NCBI GenBank assembly: GCA_903892515.1
Contig: CAITIS010000017.1
Location: forward strand, 1 to 58,982
Direction: 5' to 3'
Source of the DNA: an uncultured Planctomycetota bacterium
GTDB lineage: Bacteria > Planctomycetota > Phycisphaerae > SM23-33
Length of the DNA: 58,982 bases
Positions 23,979 through 31,955 of the stretch are shown here, in pieces. The notes below the pieces were generated by a model. It saw only the letters and a list, made by a program, of their open reading frames with translations. It did not search any database and was not told the origin of the DNA. The first letter of the stretch is position 1. Every line of letters begins with the position of its first letter. The translations under genes were made by a program, and so were the position numbers.

Positions 23979-26084
23979 ATGAAGAAGAGGCATCACAAAG
24001 AAGCCAAGCCCGCTGTGAAAGCGGCGGACAAACCGCCGCGTCAAGCCGTCCAGCCGCCCCCGGCCGAAGTGTCCGAAGCACCGAGGCCGCCGGTGAAGAA
24101 AGTCGTTCCGCGAGAGACGGCCGAGAGCATGGCCGGCAAGCAGAAGGAGATCGCGGTCAGCGAGTTCTTTGCCAAGAACCGGCATCTGCTGGGCTTTGAC
24201 AACCCGCGCAAGGCGCTGCTGACCTGCGTGAAGGAAGCGGTCGACAACTCTCTGGATGCCTGCGAGGAAGCGGGCATTCTCCCGGAAGTCTGGGTCATCG
24301 TCGAAGCCCTGCATAGCGCCGGCCACTCGCACGCCGAAGGCACTGACAACCAGGCGGCGCCGCTCAAAGGCTTGGCTTCAAAGAGGTCCAGGAGCGAGGA
24401 GACCCAGCCGTCGCTGCTGGAGGCGGTGCACCCGGAGATGCCGCACGGCGTTTCGCCGTCAGTGGCCAAGGCGACTCGGTTCCGGGTGACCGTTCGTGAC
24501 AACGGCCCGGGCATCGTCAGGACGCAAATTCCGCACGTGTTTGGCCGGCTGCTGTACGGCTCAAAGTTCCACCGGCTGCGCATGAGCCGCGGCCAGCAGG
24601 GCATCGGCATCTCCGCCGCCGGCATGTATGGGCTGCTGACGACGGGCCGATCCGTCGAGATCATCTCCCGCACGGGCAAGAAGAAACCGGCCCACCGCTT
24701 CGAGCTGCAGATGGACACGCAGAAGAATCGGGCCGAGATCATCGTCGATCAGGAGCAGGCGAGCTGGAAGCCGCTTCCGCCAGCAGGCTGGTCAGCGGCT
24801 GCTGTCGCCGCCCACGCCACGGTGCAGGGATCCCTGGCGGCTGAGCCCGCTGCCGTTCAGACCGATAAGACACTCAGCTTTGCCGCCTGGCGCCACGCCG
24901 TGGCCGCCTTCGAGGCCGATCCCGCCATTGAAGAGGTCCAGCACGGCACCGAGGTCAGCATCGTGCTGGAGGCCAGGTTCCAGCGCGGGCGAGCCTCCGT
25001 GGATGAATATCTTGAACAGGCGGCCATCGCCAATCCGCACGCCCAGATTCATTACATTGCGCCGGACGGACTGCAACGTCTCTTTTCGCGCGAGATCAAT
25101 GAGGTCCCGCGCAGCCCCTCCGCGATTAAGCCGCATCCCTACGGCGTGGAACTGGGCGTGATGATCCGCATGCTCAAAGAGACCAAGCACAAGCACCTGG
25201 GCGCGTTCCTGCACGAGGAATTTTCCCGAGTCTCGCCCGCCGTGGCTGAGGAAATCTGCCAGAAAGCCGGCCTCACCACGATGACCTGGTGTGCCCAGGT
25301 TGCCCGCGAGCAGGCCGACCGCCTTCATGTGGCCATCCAGCAAACCAAGATCATGGCCCCCCCGACGAACTGCCTGGTGCCCATCGGTCCCCAGCAGATC
25401 CTTAAGGGGCTGCTGAAGGAGATCAAGGCCGAGTTCTACGCGGCAGAGACGCGCGACCCGGCCGTGTACCGTGGCAACCCGTTCCAGATCGAGGTGGGCC
25501 TGGCGTATGGCGGGCAACTGCCCACCGAGGAGAGCGCCCGCGTAATCCGGTTTGCCAACCGTGTGCCGCTGCTGTACCAGCCCAGCGCGTGTGCCATCAC
25601 CAAGAGTGTGCTTGACGCGAATTGGCGGAATTACGGCCTGACCCAGCCGCGGAACGGCCCGCCGGAAGGGCCGCTGGTAATCTTCGTGCACATGGCCAGC
25701 GTGTGGGTCCCATTCACCAGTGAGTCGAAGGAAGCCATCGCCAGTTACGACGAGATCATCAAAGAAATCAAACTGGCGCTGCAGGAGTGCGGGCGGAAGC
25801 TCAGCACGTATATTCGTCGCCGGCAGCACGCGGCCCACGAAGGCCAGCGGCGGCACATCTTCGAGAAGTATATCGGCGAGGTTGTGACGGCCTGTTCCAA
25901 GATGACGCGCGTGAATAAGGCCGAGTTGTACAAACAATTGCAGGCTATCGCCAATAGCCGCACCCTTAAGGCCGACGCGCAGTTCGATGACGAGGGAAAT
26001 CTCATCAAGCTGGCTGAGAAGCCCGCGGAAAAGGATGAGAACGTCTTCGTCGTCGAGCGGGCCGACCCGGCCGTGGGCGAATAG
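23979..26084 (+). CDS. top6B: DNA topoisomerase VI subunit B
   Basis: This is the ATPase subunit of the type IIB topoisomerase, which opens and closes the clamp for strand passage. The GHKL motifs are clear: VKEAVDNSLDACEEAG, VRDNGPGI and SRGQQGIGISAAGMYG. An H2TH-like segment and a transducer domain (NRVPLLYQPSACAITKS, ESKEAIASYDEIIKEIKLAL) follow. The 701 residues exceed the usual archaeal length of about 530-620. The extra sequence includes a 50-residue insertion after EVWVIVEAL (around residues 110-165), a second after KPLPPAGW (around 270-320) and an acidic tail. The first 50 residues are a Lys/Pro-rich extension. It precedes the A subunit by 41 nt. Topo VI is mainly archaeal and plant, with sporadic bacterial cases. 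Confidence 0.93.
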   Translation: MKKRHHKEAKPAVKAADKPPRQAVQPPPAEVSEAPRPPVKKVVPRETAESMAGKQKEIAVSEFFAKNRHLLGFDNPRKALLTCVKEAVDNSLDACEEAGILPEVWVIVEALHSAGHSHAEGTDNQAAPLKGLASKRSRSEETQPSLLEAVHPEMPHGVSPSVAKATRFRVTVRDNGPGIVRTQIPHVFGRLLYGSKFHRLRMSRGQQGIGISAAGMYGLLTTGRSVEIISRTGKKKPAHRFELQMDTQKNRAEIIVDQEQASWKPLPPAGWSAAAVAAHATVQGSLAAEPAAVQTDKTLSFAAWRHAVAAFEADPAIEEVQHGTEVSIVLEARFQRGRASVDEYLEQAAIANPHAQIHYIAPDGLQRLFSREINEVPRSPSAIKPHPYGVELGVMIRMLKETKHKHLGAFLHEEFSRVSPAVAEEICQKAGLTTMTWCAQVAREQADRLHVAIQQTKIMAPPTNCLVPIGPQQILKGLLKEIKAEFYAAETRDPAVYRGNPFQIEVGLAYGGQLPTEESARVIRFANRVPLLYQPSACAITKSVLDANWRNYGLTQPRNGPPEGPLVIFVHMASVWVPFTSESKEAIASYDEIIKEIKLALQECGRKLSTYIRRRQHAAHEGQRRHIFEKYIGEVVTACSKMTRVNKAELYKQLQAIANSRTLKADAQFDDEGNLIKLAEKPAEKDENVFVVERADPAVGE

Positions 26085-26125
26085 GCGAACGTATCGCGAC
26101 AGGCAGTAGCTGGATCGAATTAAAC

Positions 26126-27235
26126 ATGGCAAAGAAATCACGCAAAGAGCACGAAGCGGTCGGCAAGAAGCTGCAAAACCTGGCCCAGGTGGTCGTCAAG
26201 GCGGCTCGCTTCCGGCGGGATCCGAACATCGAAATCCCCACCCGGGCACTGTCCAACTCCATCTATGATGAGAAGCGCAAGATTATCATGCTGGGTGACG
26301 CCAAGCAGACACGCAGCTTCTTCAACCTGTCGCAGGCCAAGAAGTTTATGCAGACGATGCTGATCGCCTCGGGCTGCAACGATCTCAACGACCAGGGCAA
26401 GACCACCAGCATCCGTGACCTTTTCTACCACTGCAAGCACACCATCGAGGGCACGAAAGAGAACACCTTCGACGAGCAATCCGAGAGCGATCCGATCATC
26501 GAGGACCTGGAGGTCGCCATCGGCAGCCTGCGTGAGGAGTTGGGGCTCTTCGCCGAAAACAAGGGTTCCATGGTCGGGGCCATGACCATCGTCGATGACG
26601 GCGACACGATCGACCTGCGCCGCATGGGCTCGGGTGGCTGGTCGGTGCCGTCGATCGTGGAAAAGGACGTTATCCAGTTCAAGAAGCATGAAACTCAGTT
26701 CATCCTGCTGATTGAAAAAGCTGCCATCTGGAAGCGTTTCAACGAGGACCGGTACTGGGAAAAGCACAAGTGTCTGATCCTGCACGGCGGCGGCCAGCCC
26801 CCGCGCGGCGTGCGCCGGCTGATCTACCGCCTGCACAACGAACTGAAGTTGCCGGTGTACGTGCTGACCGACAACGATCCTTGGGGCTACTACATCTACA
26901 GCGTCGTCAAGCAGGGCTCGATTAACCTGGCTTTCGAGTCAGCGCGCATGGCCGTGCCCAAGGCACGCTTCATCGGCATGAGCAGCTTCGACGTGCAGCG
27001 TTTCAACATCAGCCACTCGGTGACGATCGCGCTGAAGGACGAGGACAAGAGCCGCGCCCGCGAGATCATGAACTATCCCTGGTTCAAAGAGAAGGAGGAG
27101 TGGCAGAAGGAAATCGAACAGATGCTCAAGAGCGGCGTGAAGATGGAACTGGAGTCACTCAGCAGCAAGGACTTCTCCTTCATCACCGAGACGTACCTGC
27201 CCGAGAAGATGAAGAGGAAGCTGTGGCTGGATTAA
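26126..27235 (+). CDS. top6A: DNA topoisomerase VI subunit A (Spo11-like)
   Basis: This is the DNA-cleaving subunit of topoisomerase VI. The 5Y-CAP domain carries the catalytic tyrosine in SIRDLFYHCKHTIEG, followed by the family motif NTFDEQSESDPIIEDLEV. The TOPRIM domain has the Glu in FILLIEKAAIW and the acidic pair in LTDNDPWGYYIYSVVKQGS. The 369 residues match archaeal homologues. With top6B it makes a complete A2B2 enzyme. The conserved YFQ-like catalytic neighbourhood appears intact, so it should be active. No gene for another replication protein is adjacent. Confidence 0.95.
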   Translation: MAKKSRKEHEAVGKKLQNLAQVVVKAARFRRDPNIEIPTRALSNSIYDEKRKIIMLGDAKQTRSFFNLSQAKKFMQTMLIASGCNDLNDQGKTTSIRDLFYHCKHTIEGTKENTFDEQSESDPIIEDLEVAIGSLREELGLFAENKGSMVGAMTIVDDGDTIDLRRMGSGGWSVPSIVEKDVIQFKKHETQFILLIEKAAIWKRFNEDRYWEKHKCLILHGGGQPPRGVRRLIYRLHNELKLPVYVLTDNDPWGYYIYSVVKQGSINLAFESARMAVPKARFIGMSSFDVQRFNISHSVTIALKDEDKSRAREIMNYPWFKEKEEWQKEIEQMLKSGVKMELESLSSKDFSFITETYLPEKMKRKLWLD

Positions 27236-27331
27236 ATGCGCGTGTATTGCCGCATGCCATGCTCGACCTGAACCTGGGGCCCGAGGGATAGGCATCAATT
27301 CAGCAGGCAGCGACGCGCACCCCGCGCGTTA

Positions 27332-28564
27332 TCACATCTCGACGACTTCCGCCGCGATGCGCGCCCATTCGCACAGCCGTTGCGGCTCGTAGCGGAGGGT
27401 GCTGATATCCTTCAGAATGAATTCCAGCGGGCAGCCGTTCTTCTCGCAGATGCGCCGGGTCGCCAGCAGATCTTCGCGGACACGTGCGGCGTCAAAACGC
27501 GTACCGGCCAGATCGGCTGGGCTGGGTTTGCGCGAGTACACGTAATCGCGGCCAATTTCGGACGCCCCGCGCTGCTGGTTCACCCACGGGCTCATGGAGA
27601 TCTTGCGCACGTGGGGAATCATGCGCACTTCTTTCATCTTGTGGTCCAGCGGGTCGCAGCAGCCGTAGTACACCATGCCGAATCGTTCGCATATGCGGCT
27701 GGCGTAGTCCACCTCGAACTCCTTGAACATCTGAGGCGATACCGTCGAGAGCATCTGCGCCAGGCCAAACATCCAAAGGTCCTTGGTGCGTGGCTTGGCG
27801 GGATCGTAGAGGGCGGCGGGCAATTCGTCCGTGTAGGCGCCGGTGCAGTGAATGAGGCTTTGCGGCCCGCACAGCAGGCCTTGCTGCTCCAATTGATCGA
27901 GCATGCTCAAGCAGCCGTCCGTCATCCGGCCAACGACTTTGTGCATGAACTCCGGCCGGTCGATTATGGCGAACAGTGCGTTCTCCACACCCATCCAGGT
28001 GGCAATCGGATCCCACAGCCCCAGGTACGGATCCTGACCGTCGGCCCGCACCTGCAGCAGGCCGTCAAACAACTCGTGGGCCGCACTCAAACGGCGGTCC
28101 GTCTCGGCGGCGTCGTGGCTGACTCGCGGCATCTGGATCTTCTGCAGGTCATCGTCTGTTTGCAGTTGGTTGACAAACTCGTGTCCGACGACGGCGTTGG
28201 CCGGATCGGTCACGGCGGTGTGCTCTTGGACGCCAATTCCAAACCCGGTATTGCGGATTGCCTTGTGTACGCGGATGAAGGACTCTACGACCATGTCGGC
28301 GGGGAAATGCTTCCACTGGTACAGCTTGCGGCGCAGTGCCTCCTCGTAGTGGCGGCACTCCGGATCGACGCAGCGCAGGGCTAGCTCGTCGTCGGTGTTC
28401 ATCTCGTTCCAGCAGACCTGGTCGATCATCACCATCGGCCGGTCAGGTTTCAGAGCGTTGAGTTTGCGCCACAGCGATCGCTTTTGTTCCTGCACCGGTA
28501 GCGCGGCAATTTCGGCCACACGGACGGCCAATTCACGAATGACTGTCCTGTCCTGATTATTCAT
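27332..28564 (-). CDS. uroporphyrinogen decarboxylase-family protein (corrinoid methyltransferase type)
   Basis: The 410-residue protein belongs to the URO-D superfamily branch that includes MtaA/CmuA-like methyltransferases rather than the haem enzyme. The barrel shows VMIDQVCWNEMN near the N-terminus, GLWDPIATWMG in the middle, LIHCTGAYTDELP and the Cys pair YYGCCDPLDHK, which could bind zinc or substrate. I chose the ATG at 28564 because GAGGAA lies just upstream; another ATG four codons earlier overlaps that ribosome site. It follows the cupin gene after about 75 nt on the same strand. The substrate is unknown. No corrinoid-binding protein is encoded here. Confidence 0.8.
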   Translation of the reverse strand: MNNQDRTVIRELAVRVAEIAALPVQEQKRSLWRKLNALKPDRPMVMIDQVCWNEMNTDDELALRCVDPECRHYEEALRRKLYQWKHFPADMVVESFIRVHKAIRNTGFGIGVQEHTAVTDPANAVVGHEFVNQLQTDDDLQKIQMPRVSHDAAETDRRLSAAHELFDGLLQVRADGQDPYLGLWDPIATWMGVENALFAIIDRPEFMHKVVGRMTDGCLSMLDQLEQQGLLCGPQSLIHCTGAYTDELPAALYDPAKPRTKDLWMFGLAQMLSTVSPQMFKEFEVDYASRICERFGMVYYGCCDPLDHKMKEVRMIPHVRKISMSPWVNQQRGASEIGRDYVYSRKPSPADLAGTRFDAARVREDLLATRRICEKNGCPLEFILKDISTLRYEPQRLCEWARIAAEVVEM

Positions 28565-28639
28565 TATGTTCCTCATGCGGTGGAGCCTGTTGCGTCAGGC
28601 CGGTGCTTCTTGCGTCATGGGAGATGGTGAGCCGGCACT

Positions 28640-28957
28640 TCAGCGGTCCATCACATACCATGCCGAGACGAGCGGGCTTTCCATGCTGCTGCGGGTGTGG
28701 TGATCCTCACCCGGTTCGACGATAAAGACGTCGCCGGTCTGGATCGGGTAATCGCGCCCGTTGATGGGCAGGACGCCGGTGCCCTCTACAAAGATGAACA
28801 CCTCGTGAACGTCGTGCACGTGGACCGACTCAGGATGGGCCGTTTCGCCTGGCCTGAAAACGTATATCCCGCCGCTAACGACGTGGGCATCGCCCAGCAG
28901 ATCGCCCAGAAGACGGTCAGCGGTGGGGCGGAGGTCTTGGACACGGAGTTTCTTCAA
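28640..28957 (-). CDS. small cupin-domain protein
   Basis: This is a single cupin beta-barrel with metal-site residues in HVHDVHEVFIFVEGTG and the second motif PGEDHHTRS. The TTG start at 28957 has AGGAG 10 nt upstream and gives 105 residues (MKKLRVQDLRPTADRLL). A longer reading to 29023 adds a basic extension without family resemblance. Small cupins next to metabolic enzymes usually bind sugars or organic acids, or act as isomerases. The neighbouring URO-D-family gene on the same strand suggests a shared substrate pathway, but that is only context. The protein is predicted cytoplasmic. Confidence 0.75.
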   Translation of the reverse strand: MKKLRVQDLRPTADRLLGDLLGDAHVVSGGIYVFRPGETAHPESVHVHDVHEVFIFVEGTGVLPINGRDYPIQTGDVFIVEPGEDHHTRSSMESPLVSAWYVMDR

Positions 28958-29073
28958 AGACAGACGTCTCCTCTTGCGCCGTATTCTCGGCGGATCGGAA
29001 TGCCCAGGCACGCCCGCGGGCAAGGAGGCAGTCCAAGACCGCGGCGTTCTTGTAAGGCTTCTGCAATATCCTA

Positions 29074-31608
29074 TCAGATTACACTCAACGCATTTCGCAG
29101 CGTCTTGTCAAGGCCGCGAAACTTGGCCAGGCTGGCCGGGAGCCTGACCGCTGAACCCGTCATGGCGGAGGGCAGCAGGAACTGCCTGGCCTGCTCCTGA
29201 GTGGCGGGCACGACCGCATTCGTGATCGTGGCCGACAGGGGCGTTGCAAGGATACTCGCCGTCAGGACCTGTTGGGCCGGGGCCGAGGTCGGAACGCCGT
29301 TGATCGACTTGTTGAAGTTGGATTCCAGGATGATGTAGTCCTTGAAGTCGACCTTTTGGTCGCCATTGAAGTCGCCCTGCACCCAGCTCATGACAGACGT
29401 CTTGCCGAAGTTGCTTTCCAGGACGACGTAGTCCTTGAAGTTGACCGTGCCATCCTGGTTGGCGTCGCCCGCCAGAGTTGGCAGGTAGTATCCCGACCAC
29501 ACGCCGCCGCCATCGGTGGTGACGTAGATCTGCGTGTGGTCATGCGGGTCGAACTGGACGTTTGTTGGGCAGCGGGAGGCCAGGTTTGTGAACGGCGTCC
29601 ACGTGGCGCCTGCATCCTGACTGACCCACAGGCCGGCGTCCGTTGTGCAGCAGTAGACGATGTTGGGGTTGTCGGGAAAGACCTTGACGCTGAAGGTCGA
29701 GGCATAGGAGTGCGTGTGCCAATCCTCCAACGTCTGGTCGGTCAGCACCTGCGTCCAGGCCCTCCCGCCATTAGTTGACTTCCATATGCCGCCCTGCTGA
29801 TACATGCCGGCCGAGCAGGTGCTCATGTACAGCGTGTTGATATCGACGACCGCCACGTCTGTCGGGTAGACAAACGCTCCCGCGGTGATGTTTATCCAGC
29901 TATCCCCGCCGTCGGTGGACCTCCACACGCCGCCGGGAACGTAAGTTCCGTTGCTGCGGGTCGTGGTCACGACGGAAAACAGGGCGCCCGAGGCGGCGTC
30001 GCGATAGATGTGCGTGGCGTGCTGGTTGTTGGCGTAGCCCACGCCGGGCTTGTGCACCCACGTCTGGCCGCCGTCGACGGACTTCCACACGCCGCTATAG
30101 TACATGGTGGCGTACAGCACGCGTGCCGAGGCCGGCGACGTGGGGTCGAGCATGATGTCCGTACAGGGTTCGCTGGGCAGGCCCGTGCCCAGCTTGGCCC
30201 AGGACGCGCCGCCATTGGTGCTGACCACGACTCCGCCGCCCGAGCCGCTGACATTCTCGATGGATATCCAGGTGGGAATTTCGTGCAGGTTGCTGGTGGC
30301 CCCGTAGATCTTGCCCGAAACGCTGGGGTCGAATTCCAGGTCGTACATGCAGTTGCCCCAGGGGTTGCCGGAATCAGACCACAGCCAGGACGCGCCGGCG
30401 TCGTTGCTGCGGGTCAGGCCGATGTCGCTGTAGCCGACGTACCGGGTGTTGTAATTGAACGGGTCCCACTCGTACGTCCAGCAGGCGGTAACTTCCATGC
30501 CAATGGACTGGTGGCGACCGCCCGCAATGTCCACAGCCATCGCCGGAACCCAGCTCGTCCCACCGTCGGTGCTCTTATACAGGTCGCCCTGGGTGGCCAC
30601 GAAGAGAATGTTGGGATCGGACGGCGCCACGCCCAAGCCGCCGCTCATGATGGAGTAGCCCCAGACCAATTGCGTTTGCAGCCACGAGCGAGTGACGTTG
30701 TTGCCCATCCGGAAGATGCTCGTCCACGTCGTGCCGCCGTTAGTGCTGGACCACACCAAGCCGGTGCCGACGTTGTACTGTACGGTGTATAACTTCTGCA
30801 CCTGCCCCTGCGGCATCAGGATGTCGGACTGGCTGTTCCAAGTCTGCACCTGTCCCCAGGTCGAGCCGCCGTCGGTGGAACGGATCACGCCGACCTGGTC
30901 GGCAATAACAAACAGGTACGGCTCGTCCGAGCCAACTTGCGCCCCGGCCACCTTGAGCAGATTGTGCGTGCCGGCGCCGGTGACGGTGATCGTGTTCCAG
31001 GTCAGGCCGCCGTCAAGACTGTCCTTCAGGGCTGTGCCGATCGTCGAGTATGCCCGCTGGCCGATAGTTATGATGCCGGTGCAGTTGCCGCTGGCTGCTT
31101 GCGCCCAACTCGTGCCGCCGTCCTGGCTTTCCCACAAGCCGCTGGTTGTGCCGACGAAAACCTTGTCGGGGCTGCCACTGATGACGCCCAGTTCCGTGAC
31201 CGAGCCCGACCACGGGGCAGTCCCGCTCAGCAGCGGCGTCCAGGTGACTCCCTTGTCCGTGCTGTAGCGAACTTCGCCCTGGCCCTGGTCCGCCCAGTAC
31301 GTCCGCGTGGCCGAGAACGCCGGGCGCAGGCCGTTGGAGGTGTCGATCTGTTTGTAGTTGATCATCTGCCACGTGCCACCGCCATTAGTGGAGGCGTAGT
31401 CGCCGCTCATGTCGCAGGCGATGTGCATGTAGTTGCTGTCGTAGGGGGAGATCGTGACTTGGAACATCCCGCCGCCGCCGCCAATGCCGTTGTCCACGAA
31501 CGGTGGCAGAGCCGACAGCATCAGCCGAGGTTCAAGTGATTCCATCATGCAGGCCGCGGTGTGACGGAGCGTGTGACGACGCTTGGATGCGCGAAGCGTA
31601 GACGACAT
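29074..31608 (-). CDS. secreted sortilin/BNR-repeat beta-propeller protein with dockerin-type repeats
   Basis: This 844-residue exported protein has a GAGGAGG ribosome site 4 nt before the ATG. Its N-terminal export region carries MESLEPRLMLS, the planctomycete LEPR-type signature. The body (about 40-720) is a beta-propeller with many Asp-box/BNR units of the form STNGGxTW or SxDGGxSW, as in sortilins and xyloglucan-cleaving GH74 enzymes. Near the C-terminus lie two dockerin-like calcium loops, GDANQDGTVNFKDY and GDFNGDQKVDFKDY, followed by a 75-residue tail. The function could be glycan binding or cleavage, or adhesion. I cannot see GH74 catalytic residues with confidence. It is a single-gene unit with its own promoter. 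Confidence 0.85.
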   Translation of the reverse strand: MSSTLRASKRRHTLRHTAACMMESLEPRLMLSALPPFVDNGIGGGGGMFQVTISPYDSNYMHIACDMSGDYASTNGGGTWQMINYKQIDTSNGLRPAFSATRTYWADQGQGEVRYSTDKGVTWTPLLSGTAPWSGSVTELGVISGSPDKVFVGTTSGLWESQDGGTSWAQAASGNCTGIITIGQRAYSTIGTALKDSLDGGLTWNTITVTGAGTHNLLKVAGAQVGSDEPYLFVIADQVGVIRSTDGGSTWGQVQTWNSQSDILMPQGQVQKLYTVQYNVGTGLVWSSTNGGTTWTSIFRMGNNVTRSWLQTQLVWGYSIMSGGLGVAPSDPNILFVATQGDLYKSTDGGTSWVPAMAVDIAGGRHQSIGMEVTACWTYEWDPFNYNTRYVGYSDIGLTRSNDAGASWLWSDSGNPWGNCMYDLEFDPSVSGKIYGATSNLHEIPTWISIENVSGSGGGVVVSTNGGASWAKLGTGLPSEPCTDIMLDPTSPASARVLYATMYYSGVWKSVDGGQTWVHKPGVGYANNQHATHIYRDAASGALFSVVTTTRSNGTYVPGGVWRSTDGGDSWINITAGAFVYPTDVAVVDINTLYMSTCSAGMYQQGGIWKSTNGGRAWTQVLTDQTLEDWHTHSYASTFSVKVFPDNPNIVYCCTTDAGLWVSQDAGATWTPFTNLASRCPTNVQFDPHDHTQIYVTTDGGGVWSGYYLPTLAGDANQDGTVNFKDYVVLESNFGKTSVMSWVQGDFNGDQKVDFKDYIILESNFNKSINGVPTSAPAQQVLTASILATPLSATITNAVVPATQEQARQFLLPSAMTGSAVRLPASLAKFRGLDKTLRNALSVI

Positions 31609-31746
31609 GTATCCTCCTCAAGTTACTCTGGGCGACCAATTCGACAGCGTCACCGGCCGTTACGAAGGCAGCTACCTGCAGCCGCCACAGGCCGATCTCC
31701 TTTTAGACGCAGACACGATGATACGCGTCAGCCGAATCGTAACCTC

Positions 31747-31774
31747 AGTATACCAAGAAGCACGGATTTCGCAA
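31747..31774 (-). promoter_or_regulatory. candidate promoter of the BNR/dockerin gene
   Basis: On the minus strand TTGCGA (31769-31774), a 16-nt spacer and TATACT (31747-31752) form a reasonable sigma-70 promoter, giving a leader of about 130 nt before the ATG at 31608. Confidence 0.55.
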
Positions 31775-31873
31775 GTCGTTGGGCCCGATGGTCTGGAAGG
31801 CTGATCGAATGGCCACGGCACAGACAGGCTGCCGAGGCTTCGTGTCGGCGCACTCTGGGCGCGGCACTGCCTG

Positions 31874-31903
31874 TTGCTCCAGGTGCCATGATCCTGCTAC
31901 ATT
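31874..31903 (+). promoter_or_regulatory. candidate promoter of the DUF1638-HyuA gene
   Basis: TTGCTC (31874-31879), an 18-nt spacer and TACATT (31898-31903) lie about 50 nt upstream of the GTG start. Together with the opposite promoter at 31747-31774, this explains the 347-nt gap 31609-31955, in which I see no other feature. Confidence 0.4.
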
Positions 31904-31955
31904 GACGGACAGGCCTTGGCGGACGCGTGTAGCCGTCGGGCATGGAGGTACGGCT

